From positions 1 through 38,083 of IMG/VR virus record IMGVR_UViG_3300049197_000024: DNA of 38,083 bases. The stretch is one strand, 5' to 3'. The notes below the pieces were generated by a model. It did not search any database and had not been told where the DNA came from. It worked only from the letters and a program-made list of their open reading frames with translations. The stretch is from a virus. The position numbers and the translations under genes were made by a program. The stretch's first letter is position 1. Every line of letters starts with the position of its first letter. Below, in pieces: positions 8,002-15,313 of the stretch.

Positions 8002-8030
8002 TTGGCGGCACCCTTTTGAGATGCCGCCAA
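8002..8030 (-). promoter_or_regulatory. Inverted repeat sequestering start region of endonuclease gene
   Basis: TTGGCGGCA and TGCCGCCAA form a perfect 9-bp stem with an 11-nt loop containing AAAAGGG on the minus strand. The ATG follows the stem after one base. It may restrict translation of the endonuclease from read-through capsid mRNA. Confidence 0.55.
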
Positions 8031-8052
8031 TTCTACAGTAAAGGTTTAACCG

Positions 8053-9264
8053 TCATGTAGCGCTATTTACATAACATTTGACGGCGGCGGTATCCAGCAA
8101 GTTGGAGCCGGTGCGCATCCAGCCGCAGAAACCCACCTGGCCGTTCAGGGCGAAGGCGGAGTCATCGAAGCGGCGCAGGCTGGTGGAACCTGCCACGTCG
8201 CGGATCACGAACTGCGAGAAGTCGCCGAACGCGATGGACTTGGCGTTGGCCGCCATGGCTGCCACGTCATCGTTCACGGTGTAGGGATAGCCGCAGATGG
8301 TGGAAGGCGTGCCGCCGCTGATGCTTTCGTTGTCGCCGGGGTTCCAGATGGGACGGCCCGACGTGTCCTTCAGCTTGCGGATGACGGCCACGGACGTGTC
8401 GCGCAACATGAAGCGGGCGCCGCGCGAGCGGTAGGCGATGTTCACGCTGTGGATCAGGTCGATCAGGTCGTCATAGATCACGGTCAGCGTCTGGCCGGTC
8501 GTGCCGGTCTTGCCGGTCGTGGCGCGGGCCATCACGCCGAACGGCTGGCTGGAGCCGGTGCCGGTCGTGTAGTGCTGGTTCGTGATGCGGCCCAGGCGTT
8601 GAGCCAGGCGATTCACCACGAACTGCACCACGTCAATGGCGCTGTCCTGGATCAGTTCCACAGGCAGGGCGATTTTCTTGGAACTGTACTTGTAGGGGTT
8701 GACAGCCACCGTGCCGAATGTGATGTCAGCACCCGTCGCAGCAGCGTTTTCCGCCACGATTTCGCCAACTTCCGAGGTGCCGTCGCTGGTGGGCCAGTTC
8801 AGGGCGTTGCCGCCTGCGGTCGTGATGACCTGGGCCACTTCGCGCATGCCGCCGAATGCCTTCAGCGAATCGACCACCATCGAGGCGATCTCGGCGGGGA
8901 CGGTGTAGCCGCCTTCCGCAGGGGTCGTGGTGCTCATGGCGTTGCGGATGGCAACGGCCTGCTCGGCGGTCACGTTGTTGCCGTGGCGCAGGTACAGCGC
9001 GACGGCAGCCATGGCGTCGATGGTGTCGCCTTCCTTCTTGCCGCCCTGCTTGGCCGCGTTCTCGAAGAACTTCTCGGCATCCAGGTTGCGCATGCGCTCG
9101 ATGCTCTTGATCTGCGCTTGCGTGCGCTCGATCTCATCGGCGATGTTGTCGAACGAGGCTTGTTCTTCCTTCGTCCAGGTCTGCGAGCCCTTTTCGGCCA
9201 GCTGGTGGTTGGCGGTACGTGCGAGTTCGGCAATCTTCTCGCGCAGTGCGGTGATTTCGGACAT
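8053..9264 (-). CDS. Major capsid protein, HK97 fold
   Basis: This 403-residue protein starts MSEITALREKIAELART. The first 100 or so residues are a charged helical delta-domain expected to be cleaved by the phage protease. The rest shows HK97 gp5-type features: a segment ending TTPAEGGYTVPAEIASMVVDSL, then NALNWPTSDGTSEVGEIVAENAA, KKIALPVELIQDSAIDVVQFV and FMLRDTSVAVIRKLKDTSGRPIWNPG. ATG at 9264 has GAAAGGG at good spacing; an ATG five codons earlier is less well placed. The protease and portal genes lie upstream as usual. A terminator-like hairpin precedes the start. Confidence 0.93.
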   Translation of the reverse strand: MSEITALREKIAELARTANHQLAEKGSQTWTKEEQASFDNIADEIERTQAQIKSIERMRNLDAEKFFENAAKQGGKKEGDTIDAMAAVALYLRHGNNVTAEQAVAIRNAMSTTTPAEGGYTVPAEIASMVVDSLKAFGGMREVAQVITTAGGNALNWPTSDGTSEVGEIVAENAAATGADITFGTVAVNPYKYSSKKIALPVELIQDSAIDVVQFVVNRLAQRLGRITNQHYTTGTGSSQPFGVMARATTGKTGTTGQTLTVIYDDLIDLIHSVNIAYRSRGARFMLRDTSVAVIRKLKDTSGRPIWNPGDNESISGGTPSTICGYPYTVNDDVAAMAANAKSIAFGDFSQFVIRDVAGSTSLRRFDDSAFALNGQVGFCGWMRTGSNLLDTAAVKCYVNSAT

Positions 9265-9283
9265 GTGAGTCCCTTTCAAAATG

Positions 9284-9306
9284 AAAAAACCCGCACGAGG
9301 CGGGTT
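9284..9306 (-). terminator. Terminator-like hairpin before capsid gene
   Basis: On the minus strand AACCCGC/GCGGGTT with a 5-nt loop is followed by TTTTTT. It ends about 20 nt before the capsid ATG. Confidence 0.7.
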
Positions 9307-9348
9307 GGTCAGGGCATCCGGCCCTAGCGGTTTGCTGCGCGAGAAGCG

Positions 9349-10116
9349 CTATGCAATCAGGGCGATCCGCAGGCGGTTGGCGTTTGCTGCGGACATAAAA
9401 AAACCCGCCTCGGGGGCGGGTTCTGGTAATTCGTTCTTGGGCTCTGGATCGGGCGGCGCAGGGTCAGGCGCTGGCGCCTTAAGTTCCTCTGGCACCTTCT
9501 CCAGCGATGCGAGGTTCCATGTGTTTTTGGTCTTCGGAGCGGTCGCAATTCGGTCGATGAATCCACCGGCAAGCGCTTCTTTGGCAGTCATCCAAGTCGT
9601 GTCGTCCATCATTTGACGGATCTCTGCAACTTCCTTGCCGGTCTTGGTGGTGTAGTCGTTGACAATGGCCTCTTCGATCTTCTCCATCGTGTCGGCGGCC
9701 TTGCGCAGCACGTTCTTGTCGCCACCGATCACGGCCTGGGCGTTGTGAATCATGAAGTGGGCTCCGTCAGCCATTTCCACTTCGTCGCAGGCCAAGGCAA
9801 TGCTGGTGCCTGCGCTTGCGCAAAGGCTGCCGATATGGGCCACGGTCTTGGCCGACGTGTTGCGGATGATGTCCATGATCTCGCGCGCTTCGAACACCGA
9901 TCCGCCAGGCGTATTGATGTTGAACACGATGGTGGACGCATCACCGGCTTGGGCGATGGCTTGGGCAACCTCTTCGGCATTGATACCGTCTTCTGGAATG
10001 ACAATGCCGCGCATGGAGATGCTGGCAACATCGCCATTGCGGACCACCGATACCGGCACCTTTGGAACGGACCGGTTGTCCAAATAGAGCTGCATCAGCT
10101 GGTTTAGCTGGTTCAT
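9349..10116 (-). CDS. Head maturation protease, ClpP type
   Basis: This 255-residue serine protease of the ClpP/S14 family is expected to cleave the capsid delta-domain and itself during procapsid maturation. The sequence shows INTPGGSVF (66-75), the nucleophile in SLCASAGTS (Ser101), HFMIHNAQ (His124) and an acidic residue in MMDDTTWMTAKEA (Asp171/172), then GGFIDRI. The C-terminus is Pro/Glu-rich and low in complexity, and the DNA there folds into a terminator-like hairpin (9397-9422) that encodes EPAPEAGFF. The start codon overlaps the portal stop (ATGA). Protease between portal and capsid is the standard HK97 order. Confidence 0.92.
   Translation of the reverse strand: MNQLNQLMQLYLDNRSVPKVPVSVVRNGDVASISMRGIVIPEDGINAEEVAQAIAQAGDASTIVFNINTPGGSVFEAREIMDIIRNTSAKTVAHIGSLCASAGTSIALACDEVEMADGAHFMIHNAQAVIGGDKNVLRKAADTMEKIEEAIVNDYTTKTGKEVAEIRQMMDDTTWMTAKEALAGGFIDRIATAPKTKNTWNLASLEKVPEELKAPAPDPAPPDPEPKNELPEPAPEAGFFMSAANANRLRIALIA
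9397..9422 (-). terminator. Terminator-like hairpin inside protease coding sequence
   Basis: On the minus strand AACCCGCC/GGCGGGTT with a 5-nt loop is followed by seven T residues, all within the protease reading frame. Together with 9284-9306 it makes a tandem pair between protease and capsid. Confidence 0.65.
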
Positions 10117-11381
10117 GGTGTCGCCCCTTCAGGCTGTGATTGCGTTTGCGCCTTGCTCGGGTCAAAGATGGCGTCACCGCCCTCCACCGGAGGCAAGCCT
10201 TTGCCCTTGCGGACCTCGTTCACGGTCATCCAGCCCTGTCCTGTTCCCGGCCCACCCAGGGCGGCGCGGTTGTACTCGGCCTGGGCCTTGCTGTCGCCCT
10301 CGATCAGGTCGCCAAGGTCAAAGCGCACGAACTTGCCGGTGTCGCGTGGGAACAGCTTGCGGTTGAGTTCCTGTTCCAGGCGCTTGATATGCAAACGCAG
10401 GGTGTGCATGACGAAGTCGCGGGCCTGCTGCTCGTACCCTGCCCCAACGGCAGACGATCCGGTGGTTTCGCCGATCATGTGGGGCGGCACGCCGAAGGCG
10501 CGGGCGATGTCCACCACCTGGAACTTACGGGCCTCCAGCAGCTGGGCATCCTCTGCCGAGAGGCTGATTTCCTTGGCGTCCAGGCCCTCGGTCAGCACCA
10601 GGGGTAGGCGGTGGGCATTAGCGGAGCCGGAATACTTGGCCGCGAAGGCTGCACGCAGCTCGTTTTGCTGCGCTTCACCCATCTGCTTGTCGGTCTTGAG
10701 GATGATCGAAGGATGGGCTCCATTGGCGAAGAACTTGCCGCTGTAGTCGTCCATGGCCAGGGCGTTGCCAATGGCTTGCTTTGCCCCGTAAGCAATCACG
10801 CTCATGGAGCGGAGTCCGTCGAAGCCGTGGCCTGGGAAGTGCAGGATGTCGGCCGGATCGAGCCACGTGGTGATCCCGAAGTCAGGCAGGATGATGTAGT
10901 AACGAATCGAGCCATCTGGCATGCGCCAGGGCTGCACCGCGCCCCATGGCAGCGGGAACAGTTCGGCAATGGAGCCATTCGGGCGGCGGCGAATCCAGGT
11001 GAAGCCGTCGCCGCGCAGCAGCTGCTCGCTGACCTTGTTGTCCCAATGACTGGTCGCCGTGAACTGGCTGTGTGGCTGCTCGTTCAGCAAGTACCACAGG
11101 GAATCACGCGGGAGCTTGACCTCGGTGTCATCCTTGATGCTCAGCACATCGAGCCGGAGCGTAGAGATAGACCCGGCGATCTTCTGGCGACAGGCCGACA
11201 CGGCGGCCACGCGCTGCGCGGAGATGGGGTTTACGCTCACACCCGCAGACGCCGCAGTAACACCGAATGCCTCCAGAATTTCCGGGCTGTAGGTGACGTT
11301 CTGCACGTTGGTGGCTTTTTCCGGGCGCACCTCTCCCTGGCCCGACTTGAACAAGTCAGCCAACTTAGAAAAGATGCTCAT
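10113..11381 (-). CDS. Portal protein, HK97 family
   Basis: This 422-residue protein forms the dodecameric DNA channel at the capsid vertex. It matches HK97-type portals in having an N-terminal VNPISAQRVAAVSACRQKIAGSIS, PLPWGAVQPW.MPDGSIRYY, ILHFPGHGFDGLRSMSVIAYG, and DIARAFGVPPHMIGET..SAVGAGYEQQARDFVMHTL, ending with the NRKLFP..G..VRFDLGDLIEGD block. Its ATG overlaps the terminase stop by one base, and its stop overlaps the protease start, so terminase, portal and protease are coupled. Confidence 0.95.
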   Translation of the reverse strand: MSIFSKLADLFKSGQGEVRPEKATNVQNVTYSPEILEAFGVTAASAGVSVNPISAQRVAAVSACRQKIAGSISTLRLDVLSIKDDTEVKLPRDSLWYLLNEQPHSQFTATSHWDNKVSEQLLRGDGFTWIRRRPNGSIAELFPLPWGAVQPWRMPDGSIRYYIILPDFGITTWLDPADILHFPGHGFDGLRSMSVIAYGAKQAIGNALAMDDYSGKFFANGAHPSIILKTDKQMGEAQQNELRAAFAAKYSGSANAHRLPLVLTEGLDAKEISLSAEDAQLLEARKFQVVDIARAFGVPPHMIGETTGSSAVGAGYEQQARDFVMHTLRLHIKRLEQELNRKLFPRDTGKFVRFDLGDLIEGDSKAQAEYNRAALGGPGTGQGWMTVNEVRKGKGLPPVEGGDAIFDPSKAQTQSQPEGATP

Positions 11382-13048
11382 CAGAGTGCTACAAAGCCTT
11401 GTGTTATGGCCCCACTAGTGGGATTCAGCGACATGAGGGTGACAGCGTTGAACAGCGCCATCAGCGGGTCAATCTTGGCGGACCCTGCCGCCTGTTTCGT
11501 GATAATCACGGCGTTGCCTCGCGGCTCCACCTTGGCATTGCCGACGCACCAGGCCATCAGCGGTTGTCCGCCATGCACCAGCACGCCCTCGGCCAGCTTG
11601 CGCTCTGCCGTCTTGATGGCGCCCGTGAGCTTCCATCCCTGGGACACGCCGATCAGCTTTTCCTCGGGGATTCCGGCCTCTGCCAGGGCATCCACAATGC
11701 CGCCCAGCCCAGCCGGATCACAACCTATCTTGTCCAGCAGGCCGCGCGCCTCAATCAGGGCGCAGATCCCGGCCACGTCTTCCACGTCCTCGCCGATGCT
11801 CTGCACCAGCGTGAGGTTTCCGTCCTTGGCGAAGTCATGAAACCTGGCGGCCTCCTGCTTGCGGCGCTCCAGCACGGACGGGTGCGCCCAGGCATGCGTC
11901 CAGGTAAGCCACTCGCGGGTTGCCTTGTCACGGCCGACCACAGCCAGGCCCAGCAAGTCATCCAGGCCGCCGCCGTCGATTCCAACATCGACCACTTCTG
12001 AACGGTCGAGCAGCTGGTCGAGCGTCAGGCCCTTGGCCTTGGCCTGCGATTCCCAGAAGTCGGCCCCCGCCCAGCGATCTGAGCGCAGGTTCAGGCCGAT
12101 CTCGACGTTCAGGTGCTTGGCCAGGAATTCCTTGAACTCCTGTTCACCGCCCTCTTTCGCCTGGCTGTGCAGCTGCGTGATGCGCTCGATGTCCACCGAC
12201 GCGCCCCAATTGGGGTTGGTCACGTAGGCGTTTTCCAGGTTCTCATAGGCCTTGCTCTGCAGCATGACGTCTGGGAACTCGTAGATCAGCGGCAGGAACT
12301 TGCGGTCCTTGACCTTGCCATCGCGCACCTTGCGCGCGTAGTCCAGCTTTTGCTTGAACACCCCAGCCGGAGGCTCTGCCGACTGCGTGGTGGCGTAGAT
12401 CACAAAGCCCTCGGGCCGTGACGCCAGCCCCCCGGTGGCCTCCAGCAGCATGTTCGAGGCCTTGGCCTGCTTGCCGAACTCGTGCAACTCGTCCACAAAG
12501 ACGAAGGAGGCCTTCTTGCCCGACACCGTGTCGCTATCCGCCGCCACCACCTTTAGCGTGGCGCCCGTTTCGTTGTGCGTGATCAACCGGAAGTAGTCCT
12601 GCACCTTGAGCAGGGCCGACAACTCAGGATCCGCCTTGATGAAGTCGCGAATCGGCTTGTAGCTGTTGTCAGCAATTTCCTTAGTTGGACTCAGGATCAG
12701 CAGCTCAGCCGACTGGCGCCAGTTCATCAGCAGCGCCGTGAGCATGATGGCCGCCGCAATCGTGCTCTTGGCGTTCTTCTTGCTGACCATCAGGAAGAAC
12801 TCGTTGATGTGGCGCCGTCCAGACTCTGGATCTTCCGCGCCGAACACCGCCAGCACGAAGTCGCGCAACCAGGGCAGCGACACGTCACCCAAAAGCGGCT
12901 GGCCGACCACATCGACCATTTCGAACTTGCTGCACATCTCCCAGGCGTCCTGGGCCACCTCGGGGAACAGCGGCGGACACACGATCAACGACTCGCGCGC
13001 AACAATCCTTCGCTCCCAGTCGGGGCAGGCTGTGCTCCAGTCGTTCAT
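11381..13048 (-). CDS. terL: Terminase large subunit
   Basis: This 555-residue protein is the packaging ATPase and nuclease. The ATPase half has a deviant Walker A (VSKKNAKST, 88-96), a Walker B (FVFVDELHE, 183-190) and the motif III-like YATTQSAEPPAG. The nuclease half begins VVDVGIDGGGLDDLLGLAVVG, placing an acidic residue on the first strand, and continues to IGCDPAGLGGIVDAL. The length is usual for HK97-like TerL. The start overlaps the small subunit stop (ATGA). It acts with the small subunit, the HNH protein at 13480-13812 and the portal to cut and pump concatemeric DNA. Confidence 0.95.
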   Translation of the reverse strand: MNDWSTACPDWERRIVARESLIVCPPLFPEVAQDAWEMCSKFEMVDVVGQPLLGDVSLPWLRDFVLAVFGAEDPESGRRHINEFFLMVSKKNAKSTIAAAIMLTALLMNWRQSAELLILSPTKEIADNSYKPIRDFIKADPELSALLKVQDYFRLITHNETGATLKVVAADSDTVSGKKASFVFVDELHEFGKQAKASNMLLEATGGLASRPEGFVIYATTQSAEPPAGVFKQKLDYARKVRDGKVKDRKFLPLIYEFPDVMLQSKAYENLENAYVTNPNWGASVDIERITQLHSQAKEGGEQEFKEFLAKHLNVEIGLNLRSDRWAGADFWESQAKAKGLTLDQLLDRSEVVDVGIDGGGLDDLLGLAVVGRDKATREWLTWTHAWAHPSVLERRKQEAARFHDFAKDGNLTLVQSIGEDVEDVAGICALIEARGLLDKIGCDPAGLGGIVDALAEAGIPEEKLIGVSQGWKLTGAIKTAERKLAEGVLVHGGQPLMAWCVGNAKVEPRGNAVIITKQAAGSAKIDPLMALFNAVTLMSLNPTSGAITQGFVAL

Positions 13049-13356
13049 TTGTTATTCGCCACCAGACGCGGCCCTTGTCGCACGCCGAATTTGCCGCCAG
13101 CCGCAGCCTTCGCCCTGTCGGCCGCTTCATCTTTCTTGCCGCCCTCGCCTTTCTTGGGGTGAACGTACTGAGCCGCAGTCTTTGCCGCCTCCAGCCGCAG
13201 CTTGTCGGCCAGGGCGTTGTCGTTCATCACAGTGAGCAAGAATTCCAGCGGGGTCTGGTTGCCACTGGTGGCAATCGTCTGCTCTTCCGCTGGGTCTTTT
13301 GGCTTGCGACCAGCCCCAGGCCGGGCGCCGCCGCTCCGTCCTTTAGCTCCGGCCAT
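13045..13356 (-). CDS. terS: Terminase small subunit
   Basis: This 103-residue basic protein has the N-terminal motif GGARPGAGRKPKDP, common in small terminase subunits, a helical middle (PLEFLLTVMNDNALADKLRLEAAKTAAQYVHPKKG) and a Lys/Ala-rich tail. It should bind the packaging start site and load the large subunit, with whose start its stop overlaps. ATG at 13356 has AAAGGA upstream. Position directly before the large subunit supports the call. Confidence 0.85.
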   Translation of the reverse strand: MAGAKGRSGGARPGAGRKPKDPAEEQTIATSGNQTPLEFLLTVMNDNALADKLRLEAAKTAAQYVHPKKGEGGKKDEAADRAKAAAGGKFGVRQGPRLVANNK

Positions 13357-13479
13357 TTGATTTCCTTTTGAATACGGGGATTTTTTTGCGCGTGCGAAAC
13401 GGCGGGGTTTCGGTTAAGTGTTGCGCTCAGACAACACACGCCCCCCTCCCCATTTTGGTGCAGGCTGGATGTCTGATAT
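13357..13479. other. Intergenic region HNH-terS, possible packaging site
   Basis: This gap holds a perfect inverted repeat GTGTTG/CAACAC at 13418-13437 beside a C-rich run (13438-13453) and a run of seven T at 13381-13387. In HNH-terS type phages the cohesive-end site is often in this gap. No cos sequence can be proved from one end. Confidence 0.3.
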
Positions 13480-13812
13480 TTATCCAGTCCTGGCCTTGGC
13501 TTCAGCCTTGGTCTTGGCCGCGTGGCACCCCTGTTTCACACCGCTCGCATCGAACCAGGCGCACAGCAGCTGCAGGTTGTCGAGGTCGTTCGACCCGCCT
13601 TGCTCCAATGGCACGCGGTGATCAACCTCATGGTCCATGCGAACGATGCCGCATCCTGCGCAGGTGTACTTGTCACGCTGCATCACCAGGCGGCGGATTG
13701 CCATCCATGCATCGCCACGGATGCGGGGCGTTGTCCCTGCCTTGGTCTGCAGCGTGGGTAGGCGGGTGGTGACTACCGATGCCAGCCTGTTGGGGATGCG
13801 CTGGAGCTTCAT
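13480..13812 (-). CDS. HNH endonuclease of the packaging module
   Basis: This 110-residue protein carries a complete HNH core: MQRDKYTCAGCG, HEVDHRVPLEQGG (catalytic His of the DH pair), NDLDNLQLLC and a final CHAAKTKAEA, giving paired CxxC/CxxxxC zinc ligands. Small HNH proteins next to terminase genes are needed for terminase cutting in HK97-like phages such as HK97 gp74. The ATG overlaps the TGA of the 59-residue gene upstream. Confidence 0.9.
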   Translation of the reverse strand: MKLQRIPNRLASVVTTRLPTLQTKAGTTPRIRGDAWMAIRRLVMQRDKYTCAGCGIVRMDHEVDHRVPLEQGGSNDLDNLQLLCAWFDASGVKQGCHAAKTKAEAKARTG

Positions 13813-13988
13813 GGCTGGTCAACTTCTCTGAGAGCTGCAGCTACCGACTCCGGCCAGTTGCATGCTTTCAGGCTCTCTGCGTGCTTAGCCTTGAGCCTTG
13901 CTCTCGCGGCCTTCATAAACCAGCGCACAGCATTCCCGTCGCGCACCATCTTCAGTGCACGCTTGCGGATTGATCTGGTGGATGCCAT
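13809..13988 (-). CDS. Small basic protein, function unknown
   Basis: This 59-residue protein, MASTRSIRKRALKMVRDGNAV at its start, is Lys/Arg/Ala-rich and helical, so it may bind nucleic acid. Its TGA overlaps the HNH start (ATGA), which supports that it is translated. Small basic proteins occur in this position in many related prophages. No function is recognised. Confidence 0.6.
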   Translation of the reverse strand: MASTRSIRKRALKMVRDGNAVRWFMKAARARLKAKHAESLKACNWPESVAAALREVDQP

Positions 13989-13990
13989 GG

Positions 13991-14071
13991 TCAGTCGTCC
14001 CAGCCTTCAATGAAATAGCCGTCACCCTCTACGCCAAGGCCATAGCCTTCGATGCTTGCGTCGCTTCCCAT
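13991..14071 (-). CDS. Possible 26-residue protein
   Basis: MGSDASIEGYGLGVEGDGYF starts at ATG 14071 and stops at 13991, two bases before the next ATG. It is acidic and Gly-rich. Tight packing between neighbours favours a real gene, but the size makes this weak. Confidence 0.35.
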   Translation of the reverse strand: MGSDASIEGYGLGVEGDGYFIEGWDD

Positions 14072-14073
14072 GG

Positions 14074-14367
14074 TCAGGCCCTACTGGGATCAGGCTGCGG
14101 AATAGGGTTTAGCCTGGAAACTGGCAATTCCCCACGATGGAGCACAGTCAGAACGTTGGCGTGTCCTGAGTAGGCGCGCATGAAATGCGACCGAATCGCA
14201 TCTTTGTCGATGCCCTGCGCGCTCAATCGCACTGGCCTGCGGCAATACTCACAGGCCCTCAGCCCAACCTTGTAGCCAGCGCCACAGCCTGGGCACGTAG
14301 ATTCTTCGACAATGTGCTGCGACTGTGGAGATGCAGCTGGCAGGCGATGTGGAGGCACTTGACTCAT
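14074..14367 (-). CDS. Zinc-ribbon protein, function unknown
   Basis: This 97-residue protein starts MSQVPPHRLPAASPQ at ATG 14367, overlapping the upstream TGA. It has a CPGCGAGYKVGLRACEYC zinc ribbon near residues 25-42, followed by a helical region. It may be a nucleic-acid or protein adaptor; nothing more is visible. Confidence 0.65.
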   Translation of the reverse strand: MSQVPPHRLPAASPQSQHIVEESTCPGCGAGYKVGLRACEYCRRPVRLSAQGIDKDAIRSHFMRAYSGHANVLTVLHRGELPVSRLNPIPQPDPSRA

Positions 14368-14606
14368 GATGCCGAGCGCGACATGAAGCCCTTTGGCGAC
14401 ACTCCAGAGCATTCGCCATTCATGAACAGCGAAACCTCGCGGTCAATGAAGCGCTGGATATCACGGCGTTCCTGCTCTGTGTATGGCGTCACTGTGCCAG
14501 CATCTGGCCCGTTGGCAGTACGCCATCCGTCCTTCTCTGCGATCTGGACGATGGACCCTGGCGCGAGTGAAACGCCTTGGCATCCGCTTGGCTTCTGTTC
14601 GTTCAT
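14364..14606 (-). CDS. Hypothetical protein, first gene of the late operon
   Basis: This 80-residue protein begins MNEQKPSGCQGVSLAPGSIV. It has GGAG seven bases before ATG 14606 and a helical C-terminal half (TPYTEQERRDIQRFIDREVSLFMNG). It follows the roughly 420-nt leader that contains the putative late promoter and terminator. No family is recognised. Confidence 0.65.
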   Translation of the reverse strand: MNEQKPSGCQGVSLAPGSIVQIAEKDGWRTANGPDAGTVTPYTEQERRDIQRFIDREVSLFMNGECSGVSPKGFMSRSAS

Positions 14607-14896
14607 TCCACTTCTCCAAAAAAGCAGCCCTTCGGATTCACCCCACCATGGGGCAGAGCTATACCGTGACGCTTCCCAGCACCGAGCTTGCGGAGGAGTC
14701 CCGTCTATCCCGTTTTTGCCCGGCGCTGGTTACCGGTGATCGGGCGGGTGGAGGTGAATGGTGCTCAGCGCAGGACGATCCAGGGCGGTGAAGGCTGTGT
14801 CTGGCGAGCCTGGCTGAGCGACTTGGTATCGCCTGCCTGCTTTCACAGGGCTTCCCCTTGCGGGTGTTGTATCTGCGTGGGCAGAGGCGGCAAACG

Positions 14897-14927
14897 AAAA
14901 AGCCCGCTGGGCGAACCATGCGGGCTT
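14897..14927 (-). terminator. Terminator downstream of putative late promoter
   Basis: On the minus strand AAGCCCGC/GCGGGCTT with a 12-nt loop is followed by TTTTT. It lies about 75 nt after the predicted late promoter start, similar in logic to lambda tR'. Confidence 0.7.
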
Positions 14928-14954
14928 GGAGTTAGCTTCTTGAGTCGGCGGCTA

Positions 14955-14972
14955 ACCCGGCGCAAACCGGGT
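14955..14972 (-). promoter_or_regulatory. Hairpin between late promoter and terminator
   Basis: ACCCGG/CCGGGT form a perfect 6-bp stem with a 6-nt loop in the early part of the predicted late transcript. It might be a pause or antiterminator-loading element; there is no T run. Confidence 0.35.
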
Positions 14973-15003
14973 CGTCCTATGCCATTGCTAACGAATGGCG
15001 GCG

Positions 15004-15032
15004 AATATGCCATAGTTTTCAGGTTTGTGCAA
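15004..15032 (-). promoter_or_regulatory. Putative late promoter (pR'-like)
   Basis: On the minus strand TTGCAC and CATATT are separated by 17 nt. The promoter begins one base after the stop of the gene at 15033-15311 and points into the late operon. A Q-like gene lies just upstream. Confidence 0.5.
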
Positions 15033-15311
15033 CTACTTTCTGTTGCGTAAAGAGGCGTGCAGCCGCCTATCATCTCCAGACGCATGCAACCATGGACCCG
15101 CCGAACTTGTGTGCACAGTGAAATGCAGCTTGAGCGGTTGTTCATAACGCACGGCGTCCAAGCAGTCCATGCCGTACTGAGCGGGGTCGGCGGGAATAAA
15201 ACCTCGCATAGTTTCTCTCCCGCTGATTTCAACATTGATTTCCTCCAGGGCGAGGCCTCCGCACTCTGCAATGAGTCCTTCCAGTCGCTTGCGAAACAGT
15301 TCCACGTCCAT
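15033..15311 (-). CDS. Hypothetical protein, end of early operon
   Basis: This 92-residue acidic protein begins MDVELFRKRLEGLIAECGG. It follows the Q-like gene by two bases, so it is probably co-translated. Helical at the N-terminus; the middle (GFIPADPAQYGMDCLDAVRYEQPLK split by turns) shows no known motif. Its stop lies against the putative late promoter. Confidence 0.65.
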   Translation of the reverse strand: MDVELFRKRLEGLIAECGGLALEEINVEISGRETMRGFIPADPAQYGMDCLDAVRYEQPLKLHFTVHTSSAGPWLHASGDDRRLHASLRNRK

Positions 15312-15313
15312 AG

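Larger units (their letters stand above)
14607..15003 (-). other. Late operon leader, no convincing gene
   Basis: About 400 nt without a supported gene. It carries the transcript from the putative late promoter (15004-15032), a hairpin at 14955-14972, a terminator at 14897-14927 and a CCCC-ATGGT-GGGG hairpin near 14641-14653. Short frames here lack Shine-Dalgarno sites and are Arg/Ser-rich. Confidence 0.5.

Noticed and set aside
8449-9327. Long plus-strand open frame of 292 codons
   Set aside because: Antisense to the capsid gene; Val/Gly/Asp/His-rich product without motif.
10611-11840. Plus-strand open frame of 409 codons
   Set aside because: Antisense to portal and terminase; crosses the coupled gene junction. 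No Shine-Dalgarno.
13227-13439. Minus-strand open frame overlapping terS start
   Set aside because: Out of frame with the well-supported small terminase and without family resemblance.
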